A DNA stretch of 6,943 nucleotides from an uncultured Verrucomicrobiota bacterium (GCA_913050205.1 CAJXAU010000086.1:1-6943), one strand, 5' to 3'; shown: positions 1 to 6,427, numbered from the stretch's first letter. Numbers and translations are program-made. Notes: generated from the letters alone by a model not told the origin.

Positions 1-417
1 TTTAACTTGCTGCAGGGGTACACCTGTCTTGAGAACGTACTGCTTGGCATGAGTTTCGGGGGCAAGCCAGATCGCAATCGCGCAGCGGAGTTACTCGATC
101 GGGTGGGGCTTTCCCGGCGCTTGGATTATTATCCGAGGCAGCTATCCACCGGCCAACAGCAACGGGTGGCTGTGGCTCGAGCCCTGGCCAATCAACCCAA
201 GCTGGTTTTGGCGGATGAGCCAACCGGCAACCTTGACCCGGAAAATGCGGCAGAGGCGCTTGGCCTAATCCGTGACACTTGCGGCGAAAACGGGGCGGCC
301 CTACTGCTGGTGAGCCACGACAAGAGTGTGCTTGGCCAATTTGAGGAGGTTCATGACCTGTCGGAGATCAACAAGCCAAGCGCTTGGCCAAGCGGGAGAG
401 ATGAGGTGGTACCGTGA
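1..417 (+). CDS. ABC transporter ATP-binding protein, LolD/MacB type (5'-truncated by window)
   Basis: This is the C-terminal 138 residues of an ABC ATPase that powers the permease encoded next. The window opens inside the Q-loop region (FNLLQGYTCLENV), so Walker A lies upstream. Visible in order are the signature LSTGQQQR (fragment residues 48-55, a variant of LSGGQ), Walker B with D-loop LADEPTGNLD (70-79) and the H-loop histidine in LLLVSHD (H106). The TGNLD ending and the FNLL after the Q-loop are typical of the LolD/MacB/FtsE group, which pairs with FtsX-fold permeases. The tail residues SAWPSG (127-132) are encoded by a copy of the iterated palindrome at 381-394, so the last dozen residues may not be ancestral. 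A TTG at 7 is not the start, because the reading frame is open to base 1 and homology continues through it. The stop overlaps the permease GTG by 4 nt. Family assignment is firm; the substrate is inferred only from neighbours. Confidence 0.93.
   Translation, partial: FNLLQGYTCLENVLLGMSFGGKPDRNRAAELLDRVGLSRRLDYYPRQLSTGQQQRVAVARALANQPKLVLADEPTGNLDPENAAEALGLIRDTCGENGAALLLVSHDKSVLGQFEEVHDLSEINKPSAWPSGRDEVVP
381..394. repeat. Iterated palindrome CGCTTGGCCAAGCG, copy at the ATPase 3' end
   Basis: A perfect 14-bp palindrome inside the last codons of the ATPase gene, read as part of SAWPSG. The preceding bases also form an overlapping palindrome, CCAAGCGCTTGG (376-387). A further core, TTGGCCAA, is at 332-339, 52 bp upstream, in codons for LGQF. 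Confidence 0.85.
403..409 (+). promoter_or_regulatory. Ribosome binding site for the permease gene
   Basis: A GAGGTGG run sits 4 nt before the GTG at 414, inside the end of the ATPase gene. It supports GTG 414 as the permease start and fits translational coupling across the GTGA overlap. Confidence 0.5.
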
Positions 418-1619
418 GTTTGTTACAGATCGTTCGGAGGAGCTTGAGGCAGCATCTTCTGTCGACCGTGATCACGGCTTTCTCCATCGCCTTGGCCAGT
501 GGCTTGTTGATGAGCGTGTGGGTTGTTAAGGAACAGGCGCATAGCAATTTTACTGGTGTTAATTCAGGGTTTGACGCTGTGTTCGGCGCTCGAGGTTCTA
601 AGTTACAGTTGGTACTTAATTCCATTTTTCATCTTGAGTCTTCTCCGGGCAATCTTACTTGGGATCAATACGAATTGATCGCAAAGGACAAGCGTAGGAT
701 TAAGACAGCAGTCCCGATCGCGGTGGGAGATAATTATCATGGCTATCGGTTGGTGGGGGTGACCACCAATTTATTTGAGGTTGCGTTTCGTGGTGATGAG
801 AAATTTGATGTGGAGAACGGTGGGTACGTTTTTCGTCCGGATAAAAAACAAGCTGTGGTTGGGAGCCTTGTCGCAGAACGACTAAAAATGAAAGTTGGTG
901 ACACGTTTAACCCGTATCATGGTTTGATTTTTGATGAAAAGGAAAAACATGCCGAAATCTATATTGTGACCGGCATCATGAAAAAAACCAACACACCGGC
1001 GGATAGAGTGATATGGATACCGATTAAAGGGCTTCAGAATATGTCTGGCCATAGTGTCGAAACATCTACTGACGTCAGCGCAATATTGGTCAAGTTACGC
1101 GGCACTACTCACGGAATTATGATGGATCAGGAATATAATGCTCAGGGAGATGTGATGACCTTTGCATGGCCTATTGCGCAAATCATGTCCCAGTTGTTTA
1201 ACAAGATTGCTCCGGTGGAAATGATTCTGCGTTGTGTTGCAGTTCTCGTGGCTTTAGTCGCAGCTGGATCAATTCTTGCCAGTATCTACAACTCAATGAA
1301 TGAGCGCCGCCGCGAGATTGCCATACTGCGTGCTTTGGGCGCTAGACGTAGGACTGTTTTTGGAGTAGTGGTTCTCGAGGCGACCGGTATTGCCGCATTT
1401 GGAGCATTAGCCGGTTTTGTGGTGTATTTTGTCATCATGAGTTTTGCTGCTTGGATTATTCGTACAGAGACCGGGATCGTATTGAACCCATTTGAGCCTC
1501 AGGCTGTAATGCTATGGGCGCCTTTGTTGATGCTTATCCTTGGCGCGTTGGCAGGCCTAATACCAGCGACAAAAGCATACACCACTAACGTTGCTGTTAA
1601 CCTTATTCCGAATTCGTGA
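414..1619 (+). CDS. FtsX-like ABC transporter permease (MacB/LolC fold; Zrg-like metal transport operon)
   Basis: A 401-residue inner-membrane permease with the four-helix FtsX/MacB layout. TM1 is near residues 17-38, followed by a large extracytoplasmic domain (about 40-265), then TM2 (about 270-292), TM3 (about 316-345) and TM4 (about 364-386). The cytoplasmic stretch NERRREIAILRALGA (296-310) after TM2 is the coupling region of FtsX-domain proteins and contacts the ATPase. The motif VFGARGSKLQLVLNS (56-70), followed by a GN at 79-80, matches my recollection of permeases that travel with DUF3299 and His-rich zinc proteins in Gammaproteobacteria. The start is GTG, overlapping the ATPase stop (GTGA), with a Shine-Dalgarno-like GAGGTGG upstream. 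It ends in a second GTGA overlap with the lipoprotein gene. Base composition is visibly more AT-rich than in carB (for example 35% GC at 901-960 against 53% at 5641-5700). Family certain; direction of transport and substrate unproven. Confidence 0.9.
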   Translation: MSLLQIVRRSLRQHLLSTVITAFSIALASGLLMSVWVVKEQAHSNFTGVNSGFDAVFGARGSKLQLVLNSIFHLESSPGNLTWDQYELIAKDKRRIKTAVPIAVGDNYHGYRLVGVTTNLFEVAFRGDEKFDVENGGYVFRPDKKQAVVGSLVAERLKMKVGDTFNPYHGLIFDEKEKHAEIYIVTGIMKKTNTPADRVIWIPIKGLQNMSGHSVETSTDVSAILVKLRGTTHGIMMDQEYNAQGDVMTFAWPIAQIMSQLFNKIAPVEMILRCVAVLVALVAAGSILASIYNSMNERRREIAILRALGARRRTVFGVVVLEATGIAAFGALAGFVVYFVIMSFAAWIIRTETGIVLNPFEPQAVMLWAPLLMLILGALAGLIPATKAYTTNVAVNLIPNS

Positions 1620-2122
1620 GAAAAATGAGAGTAGTGATATTTTCTTTAATTGTTACCGTATTATTGCTGTCCCAAGTAGGTTGTGGCGGTGAGGGGGCCC
1701 ATGATCATGGGCACAGTCATGCGGGTGGTGAAGATCATCACCATGAACCTCATTACCATGAACCGCCTCATGGGGGTGCTGGTGTAACGCTGGGAAATGA
1801 AGATGCGCATATTGAGTTCTTGGTGGATGCTGAGGTGGGAACAGTGACTGCTTGGTTTTTTAAACCACACATGGAGCAATATCTTCGGATGGAGTTGGAG
1901 TCATTCGAGGTGTTGGTTAAACGCTCTGAGGGTGAAACTAAACTGGTATTTGAGGCTTTAGCTAACCCTGGAACCGGTGAAACGGTTGGTAATACCTCGC
2001 AATTTGTGGCCACGGCTGAGTGGTTGGGCAAAGCTGAGACATTTGATGCAGTTATTCCCGAGATAACTGTTCTTGGTAAAACCTACAATAATTTGGAGTT
2101 TAACTATCCGAAAGGCAACTGA
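1616..2122 (+). CDS. Histidine-rich putative lipoprotein, probable metal-binding component
   Basis: A 168-residue exported protein. A short basic N-terminus and hydrophobic segment (about 6-21) end at VGC, with Cys23 as the likely lipidated residue. The lipobox is not canonical because Q lies at -3. Residues 29-52 hold ten histidines (HDHGHSH, DHHH, EPHYHEPPH), a flexible metal-scavenging stretch of the kind seen in zinc-binding periplasmic proteins. It runs into PPHGG (50-54). After that comes a compact domain, apparently beta-rich and about 110 residues long, with no cysteine; its opening (PHGG, then AHIEFLVD) resembles PHGG-type domains found near metal-efflux and metal-handling genes. GTG 1616 overlaps the permease stop, but ATG 1625 three codons later is an equally plausible start and neither has a clear Shine-Dalgarno. 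Placement between permease and DUF3299 protein suggests it delivers or buffers metal for the transporter. No gene name is justified. Confidence 0.8.
   Translation: MRKMRVVIFSLIVTVLLLSQVGCGGEGAHDHGHSHAGGEDHHHEPHYHEPPHGGAGVTLGNEDAHIEFLVDAEVGTVTAWFFKPHMEQYLRMELESFEVLVKRSEGETKLVFEALANPGTGETVGNTSQFVATAEWLGKAETFDAVIPEITVLGKTYNNLEFNYPKGN
2111..2115 (+). promoter_or_regulatory. Ribosome binding site deciding the DUF3299 start
   Basis: AAAGG lies 8 nt before ATG 2124, inside the last codons of the lipoprotein gene. It favours ATG 2124 over the longer in-frame ATG at 2073, which would overlap the lipoprotein gene by 50 nt. Confidence 0.5.
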
Positions 2123-2123
2123 A

Positions 2124-2927
2124 ATGAGGAAGCAGAAAGATATAGCAGTGTGGAAGTGGATTGCTCTTAAGGCAGTCGTTTTGGTGTTGGTATGTCTTGC
2201 TGCTTACTTGGTTTTTATCAATCCCCCTGTTCGACAGGCTGAAGGGCCCTTGCTGACAAGGGATGAACTCGACGGTCAAAGCGACGCCATTATCGAACTG
2301 GCGAATGCTGAATCGGAACAGGTCATCGAAGTGACCGGTTCGGAAACCAATCAGCCTTCTGTGTCTGTACCTCCTCTGCTAGAAAAGATTCCTTTGCCTT
2401 CAGAAACGACTAACTTGATTACATTGGAAGAAATAACTGTAACTGGCACAAATCTCATCGAGTTAGCGCAACCTATTGTTGAGCTTCCCCCTTTACCGGA
2501 TGAGATTGATGGTTATAAAACAGTGACATTTGATAAGCTAGCCTCGTTTGGCTATGAGGTTCCGCTAGATCCGGTGACAAATAAGGTAGAGTTGGCAAAA
2601 CTCAATTCTCAGATTCCTGAAGGTATCAAAAAGTTTAATGAAAAGCCTGTAGCCATACAGGGTTTCATGCTTCCTCTTAAAGTAGAACAAGGTAAGGTGA
2701 CCGAGCTTTTGATAATGCGCGATCAGTCGATGTGCTGCTTTGGCACCGTACCAAAAATCAACGAGTGGATTAGTATCAAGATGGAGGGTGATGGTGTGGA
2801 GCCGATCATGGACCAGGCTGTGACCCTCATGGGCCAGTTGAAAGTAGGCGAAGTGCTTGAGAACGATTATCTCGTGGGGATCTACGAGATGCTGGGCGAC
2901 AGGATGATCGGCCCGCTGGATCTCTAG
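2124..2927 (+). CDS. Membrane-anchored DUF3299 domain protein
   Basis: A 267-residue protein with one N-terminal membrane anchor (about residues 12-32, preceded by RKQK and WKW), an acidic, Pro/Thr-rich linker (about 33-128), and a C-terminal DUF3299 domain (about 133-263) expected outside the cytoplasm. Diagnostic pieces of the domain are VAIQGFMLPLK (176-186), the adjacent cysteine pair MCCFGTVPKINEW (203-215) and VTLMGQLKVGE (233-243). The Cys pair invites a metal-binding or redox role, but I know of no established biochemical function for the domain. DUF3299 proteins occur with FtsX-type ABC transporters and His-rich zinc proteins, as here, so it is likely an accessory factor of the same transporter. 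ATG 2124 begins 1 nt after the lipoprotein stop and has an AAAGG at good spacing; an in-frame ATG at 2073 would add 17 residues that do not look like a signal. Codon use is AT-leaning until roughly the last 100 codons. Confidence 0.88.
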   Translation: MRKQKDIAVWKWIALKAVVLVLVCLAAYLVFINPPVRQAEGPLLTRDELDGQSDAIIELANAESEQVIEVTGSETNQPSVSVPPLLEKIPLPSETTNLITLEEITVTGTNLIELAQPIVELPPLPDEIDGYKTVTFDKLASFGYEVPLDPVTNKVELAKLNSQIPEGIKKFNEKPVAIQGFMLPLKVEQGKVTELLIMRDQSMCCFGTVPKINEWISIKMEGDGVEPIMDQAVTLMGQLKVGEVLENDYLVGIYEMLGDRMIGPLDL

Positions 2928-2956
2928 CGAGGCAGACTGTCCGCGGCATAGGGAGC

Positions 2957-4471
2957 ATGGAGCACCGTGCGGATATTGCAGTCGTCGGTGGCGGGTTCGG
3001 GGGGGCACTCATGGCAATGGTTGCCCGGCGAATGGGGCACTCCGTTTTGCTCATCGAAAAAGGGACGCATCCGAGGTTTGCGATTGGTGAATCCTCAACG
3101 CCGTTGGCTAATCTTTTTCTGCAGCAGATTGTTGAGCAATATGATTTACCGGAACTCCTTCCTTTCCGTCGCTGGGGGGAGTGGCAACGCAAATACCCAA
3201 ACATCGGCTGCGGGTTGAAGCGGGGATTTTCTTTTTTTCATCACAACCTTGGCCAGAAGTATTCCGAAGATGAAAACAGGAGTCGGCAATTACTCGTCGC
3301 GGCTAGTCCACGAGATGAGGTGGCCGACACGCACTGGTATCGCTCGGATTTTGACCAGCACCTGATCGGCGAAGCACAGCGGTTGGGTGTTGAGTATTTT
3401 GATCAGACCGAATTGACCGAATTTCGCGAAAGCGCGGAGGAGGTAACGTTGCGCGGACATCGAGTTGGGGAGGCCGTTGAATTTCGAACGGGATTTGTGG
3501 TGGACGCCACCGGGCCTCGTGGGTGTCTTTTTCGGTTACTTGGCTTGGCCAAGCGCGAGCTGCCGTTGATGCCGTCAACGAGCGGATTGTTTGCTCATTT
3601 TAAAAATGTCGGCGCTTGGCCAAGCGCTGAAGGGGTGCCTTACCCGGTGGAGGATGCGGCAGTGCACCATGTGTTCGATGGCGGCTGGGTTTGGATGTTG
3701 AAATTCAACAATGGCATCACCAGCGCCGGGGTTGCAGCAGTTAAGCCTCGGGCAGAGTCACTGCAATTGTGTGAGGGACGCACCGGCTGGGATCGACTAC
3801 TGGGGCTGTTACCATCCTTGGGTGAGCAATTTCGGGGTGCGGAGTCGGTGGGTGATTTTGTCTTCGCACGGGAATTATCCTTTTGTACGAGCAATCTTGC
3901 TGGGAACCGATGGGCACTGTTGCCTTCTGCGGCGGGGTTTGTAGACCCATTGCTATCGACCGGTTTCCCGTTGACCCTGCTGGGCATCCAGCGCTTGGCC
4001 AAATTGTTGAGCGCTTGGCCAAGTGAGGCGGAATTGGAGGCGTACCGTTGCCAGACCTTGGCTGAGTTGGATCAGGTTTCCCATTTGGTGGGCGCCCTCT
4101 ACGCGAGCATGGATGACTTTGAGGTGTTCACTGCTTTGACGCAGCTCTATTTCGCAGCGGTAAGTTTTTCGGAGACAGCACACCGCTTGGCCAAGCCGAA
4201 ATTGGCTGGGGCATTTTTGCTGTGTGACCATCCGGCGTTTGGCTTAGCCACTCGCGAGATTTGCAACTTAGTTGTGGCAAGGGGGCGTCGCGACGAGGTG
4301 TTGGGGAGGATTGCCGAAACCATCGAGCCGTTTAACGTTGCTGGCTTGGCGGATGCGGCCAAGCGCAACTGGTATCCGGTGGTTTTGGATGAGTTGTTTT
4401 CGGCGGCCCCAAAGTTGAGGGCAACGGAGTCGGAAATTCGGGAGATGCTTCTGCGGGAGCAATTGCTATAG
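2957..4471 (+). CDS. Flavin-dependent halogenase-like FAD oxidoreductase (tryptophan halogenase family)
   Basis: A 504-residue soluble flavoprotein. FAD-binding features are VVGGGFGG (9-16), the acidic end of the second strand LLIEKG (31-36), GESSTP (44-49) and VVDATGPRG (181-189). FVDPLLSTG (328-336) fits the FxxPxxSxG motif of flavin-dependent halogenases exactly, while the WxWxIP motif is degenerate (WVWMLK, 244-249). K89 in GLKRGFSFF (86-94) is a candidate for the catalytic lysine that carries hypohalite-derived halogen. This could be a real halogenase, or a related FAD monooxygenase/reductase; the substrate is unknown. The gene carries five TTGGCCAA palindrome cores, giving GLAK (196-199), GAWPSA (219-224), RLAK (347-350 and 410-413) and SAWPS (352-356), which may be insertions. 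Start ATG 2957 has GGGAG immediately upstream with a short spacer. It sits 29 nt after the DUF3299 gene and 9 nt before crcB. Confidence 0.85.
   Translation: MEHRADIAVVGGGFGGALMAMVARRMGHSVLLIEKGTHPRFAIGESSTPLANLFLQQIVEQYDLPELLPFRRWGEWQRKYPNIGCGLKRGFSFFHHNLGQKYSEDENRSRQLLVAASPRDEVADTHWYRSDFDQHLIGEAQRLGVEYFDQTELTEFRESAEEVTLRGHRVGEAVEFRTGFVVDATGPRGCLFRLLGLAKRELPLMPSTSGLFAHFKNVGAWPSAEGVPYPVEDAAVHHVFDGGWVWMLKFNNGITSAGVAAVKPRAESLQLCEGRTGWDRLLGLLPSLGEQFRGAESVGDFVFARELSFCTSNLAGNRWALLPSAAGFVDPLLSTGFPLTLLGIQRLAKLLSAWPSEAELEAYRCQTLAELDQVSHLVGALYASMDDFEVFTALTQLYFAAVSFSETAHRLAKPKLAGAFLLCDHPAFGLATREICNLVVARGRRDEVLGRIAETIEPFNVAGLADAAKRNWYPVVLDELFSAAPKLRATESEIREMLLREQLL
3543..3554. repeat. Iterated palindrome GCTTGGCCAAGC, copy 1 in the halogenase-like gene
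   Basis: A perfect 12-bp palindrome around TTGGCCAA, extended on the right to AAGCGC. It is read as GLAKR in the halogenase-like protein (196-200). Confidence 0.8.
3612..3627. repeat. Iterated palindrome GCGCTTGGCCAAGCGC, full 16-bp copy
   Basis: A perfect 16-bp palindrome and one of two full-length copies. It is read in a different frame from the copy 70 bp upstream, giving GAWPSA at residues 219-224 of the halogenase-like protein. Confidence 0.88.
3991..4025. repeat. Two iterated palindrome copies 20 bp apart
   Basis: GCGCTTGGCCAA occurs at 3991-4002 and again at 4011-4022. The first loses the right arm (followed by ATT) and the second has AAGTG. They are read in two different frames as RLAK and SAWPS, within 10 residues of each other. 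Confidence 0.82.
4185..4196. repeat. Iterated palindrome GCTTGGCCAAGC, last copy in the halogenase-like gene
   Basis: A perfect 12-bp palindrome with an additional left base C (CGCTTGG), read as RLAKP (410-414). A right half-copy, GGCCAAGCGC, is at 4357-4366, read as AAKR. Confidence 0.8.
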
Positions 4472-4480
4472 TTTCCGCCG

Positions 4481-4855
4481 ATGAGTTGGTTGATTGTGGC
4501 ATTGGGTGGTGCGCTTGGTAGCGTGGGACGATACGGGATAGGGTTGGCGCTGGCTCGGTATGAGGCGTTTCCGTTTGGCACCCTGTTGGCCAACATCCTC
4601 GGCTCGTTGCTGATCGGCTTTTGTGCCGGCGTGTATGAGGGCGATCAAAAGGGGCGCCCTGCCGCGCTGTTCCTGATGATTGGATTTTGCGGGGGATTCA
4701 CGACTTTTTCTGCGTTTAGTCTGCAGACATTCGACTTGATACATCAACAGGCGTGGCTGAAAGCGGGGGGGAATGTGATGCTTTCCGTGGTGGGATGCCT
4801 TCTTGGCACATGGGTTGGGTTCTTCTTGGGGCAATCGGTCAAAAAAAGCGTCTAA
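4481..4855 (+). CDS. crcB: CrcB/Fluc fluoride ion channel
   Basis: A 124-residue small membrane protein of usual CrcB/Fluc length, which forms dual-topology dimers that export fluoride. Four hydrophobic helices are visible. Conserved motifs are GGALGSVGRYG (9-19), GTLLANILGSLLIG (33-46, with the pore-lining Asn) and GFCGGFTTFSAFS (68-80), the break-helix region that holds the central Na+ and the phenylalanine box. A charged loop DQKGRP separates helices 2 and 3. ATG 4481 is 9 nt after the halogenase-like stop, so the two are probably co-transcribed. There is no room for a fluoride riboswitch in that gap and I saw none. The TTGGCCAA core at 4586 encodes the conserved LLAN and so is probably native rather than inserted. 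A single full-length copy suggests a homodimer unless a second gene lies elsewhere. Confidence 0.95.
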   Translation: MSWLIVALGGALGSVGRYGIGLALARYEAFPFGTLLANILGSLLIGFCAGVYEGDQKGRPAALFLMIGFCGGFTTFSAFSLQTFDLIHQQAWLKAGGNVMLSVVGCLLGTWVGFFLGQSVKKSV

Positions 4856-4916
4856 TCTGATTTTTTCGGGAAGGTTCGACGCCGGGAGCGGCTTGGTTTA
4901 CATTCCCGCCACTTGG

Positions 4917-6419
4917 ATGCCAAAGCGCACTGACATCAACACCGTTTTAATCATTGGCGCCGGCCCGATCATCATCGGGCAGGCCTGCGAATTCGACTAC
5001 TCCGGCACGCAGGCGTGTAAGGCGTTGCGGGAGGAAGGTTACCGTGTGGTGCTCGTCAACTCCAACCCGGCGACCATCATGACGGACCCGGAGTTTGCGG
5101 ATCGAACATATATCGAGCCGATCACGCCGGAGACAGTCGAGAAGATCATCGAGATCGAAAAGAAAGAGATCGAGAAGAGCGGCGCCGAAGGAAAATTGGT
5201 ATTGCTGCCGACGTTGGGAGGTCAGACTGCGCTCAACACGGCGATGTCGCTTCACCGAAGTGGTAAACTGGAAAAATTGGACATCGAGATGATCGGTGCC
5301 AATGCGGACGCGATCGAAAGGGGAGAGGATCGACAGGCATTCAAGGACGCCATGCTGCGAATTGGCCTCGACGTGCCGTCGAGTGGAGTGGCCCACACTC
5401 TGGATGATGCGTGGGAAATCGCAGAGCAGATCGGGCAGTTTCCGTTGATCATTCGCCCGGCCTACACGCTTGGAGGCACTGGCGGCGGCATCGCTTACAA
5501 TCGAGATGAGTACGAGGAGATGATCAAGCGGGGGCTCGATCTATCCCCGGTGACGGAGGTGTTGGTGGAGGAATCGTTGCTCGGTTGGAAGGAGTACGAG
5601 ATGGAGGTTATGCGGGATCGGGCCGACAACTGCGTAATCATCTGCTCGATCGAAAATTTTGACCCGATGGGGGTTCACACGGGCGACTCAATTACCGTGG
5701 CCCCGACGCAAACGCTGACCGACAAGGAGTACCAGATCATGCGTGATGCCTCGTTTGCGGTGATTCGTGAAATCGGGGTCGAGACGGGTGGGTCGAACAT
5801 TCAGTTTTCCGTCAACCCGGAGAATGGTCGGATGATCGTCATCGAGATGAACCCACGTGTGTCGCGTTCATCCGCACTGGCTTCCAAGGCGACTGGTTTT
5901 CCAATCGCCAAGTTCGCGGCCAAACTGGCGGTGGGGTATTTGCTGGAGGAGATTCAAAATGACATCACCCGTGAAACGCCGGCGAGCTTTGAGCCGACAA
6001 TCGATTACTGCGTGGTGAAAATCCCGAGGTTCGCTTTCGAAAAATTTCCTGCCGCCGATCCGACGTTGAACACGCAGATGAAATCCGTGGGAGAGGCAAT
6101 GGCAATTGGCCGGACGTTCAAGGAGTCACTGCAGAAGGCGCTGCGTTCGCTCGAGATAGGCCGATCGGGACTGGGTGGTGATGGCAAGCCGTGGCGGATC
6201 GGGCATGAAGTTTACGGGGACCGCGACATTCTGCCGCGTGAGTTGATCACACAAAAGTTGAGTGTGCCCAATGCGGAACGAATCTTTTTCCTGCGTCACG
6301 CCATGCGTGCCGGATTTTCCATCGACGAGATTTTTGAACTGACGAAAATCGATCGTTGGTTCCTCACTCAAATCAAGGAGATCGTCGATTTCGAGGAAGA
6401 GTTGGCCAAGTCGGCCTGA
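4917..6419 (+). CDS. carB: Carbamoyl-phosphate synthase large subunit, N-terminal half only (split CarB)
   Basis: A 500-residue protein matching the N-terminal, carboxyphosphate-forming half of CarB (about 1070 residues in E. coli), for pyrimidine and arginine synthesis. It starts with the classic MPKRTDI. In order come GAGPIIIGQACEFDYSG (14-30), NSNPATIMTDPE (48-59), GGQTALN (101-107), the ATP-grasp glycine loop LGGTGGGIAYN (185-195), GWKEYEMEV (223-231), ENFDPMGVHTGDS (246-258) and the metal-binding IEMNPRVSRSSALASKATG (309-327). It ends at FEEELAKSA, about where E. coli CarB enters the later part of its oligomerization domain. The synthetase half for carbamate phosphorylation is absent, and sucD begins 32 nt later on the other strand. 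Split carB genes are known in Aquifex and Methanocaldococcus, so this is probably functional with a second gene elsewhere. An upstream in-frame ATG at 4803 would overlap crcB and add 38 unrelated residues. The 61-nt gap before it shows no clear promoter or Shine-Dalgarno. Confidence 0.93.
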   Translation: MPKRTDINTVLIIGAGPIIIGQACEFDYSGTQACKALREEGYRVVLVNSNPATIMTDPEFADRTYIEPITPETVEKIIEIEKKEIEKSGAEGKLVLLPTLGGQTALNTAMSLHRSGKLEKLDIEMIGANADAIERGEDRQAFKDAMLRIGLDVPSSGVAHTLDDAWEIAEQIGQFPLIIRPAYTLGGTGGGIAYNRDEYEEMIKRGLDLSPVTEVLVEESLLGWKEYEMEVMRDRADNCVIICSIENFDPMGVHTGDSITVAPTQTLTDKEYQIMRDASFAVIREIGVETGGSNIQFSVNPENGRMIVIEMNPRVSRSSALASKATGFPIAKFAAKLAVGYLLEEIQNDITRETPASFEPTIDYCVVKIPRFAFEKFPAADPTLNTQMKSVGEAMAIGRTFKESLQKALRSLEIGRSGLGGDGKPWRIGHEVYGDRDILPRELITQKLSVPNAERIFFLRHAMRAGFSIDEIFELTKIDRWFLTQIKEIVDFEEELAKSA

Positions 6420-6427
6420 TGGCTCGT

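Noticed and set aside
1700..1775. DNA tandem repeat in the His-rich segment
   Set aside because: CATGAACC occurs twice and many CAT/CAC codons recur, but this follows from the His/Pro-rich protein sequence; no regular unit is present.
2565..3008. Long minus-strand open frame opposite DUF3299
   Set aside because: It lies opposite a gene with clear family motifs, and its translation shows no recognisable domain.
4472..4480. Fluoride riboswitch upstream of crcB
   Set aside because: Only 9 nt separate the genes, and I recognise no riboswitch fold in the preceding coding sequence.
4586..4593. Palindrome core in crcB as an inserted element
   Set aside because: It encodes conserved channel residues (LLAN) and lacks the GCGC arms, so it is probably native; the same holds for 6803-6810 in sucD.
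4147..4596. Minus-strand open frame opposite the end of the halogenase-like gene and crcB
   Set aside because: It is a shadow of two well-supported plus-strand genes; its composition is unlike a real protein.
4840..4870. Possible terminator after crcB (A-run followed by T-run)
   Set aside because: Only A-T pairing between the runs is available, with no GC-rich stem.
4803..4916. N-terminal extension of carB from ATG 4803
   Set aside because: The extra 38 residues overlap crcB and resemble nothing in CarB; MPKRTDI at 4917 is the family's usual start.
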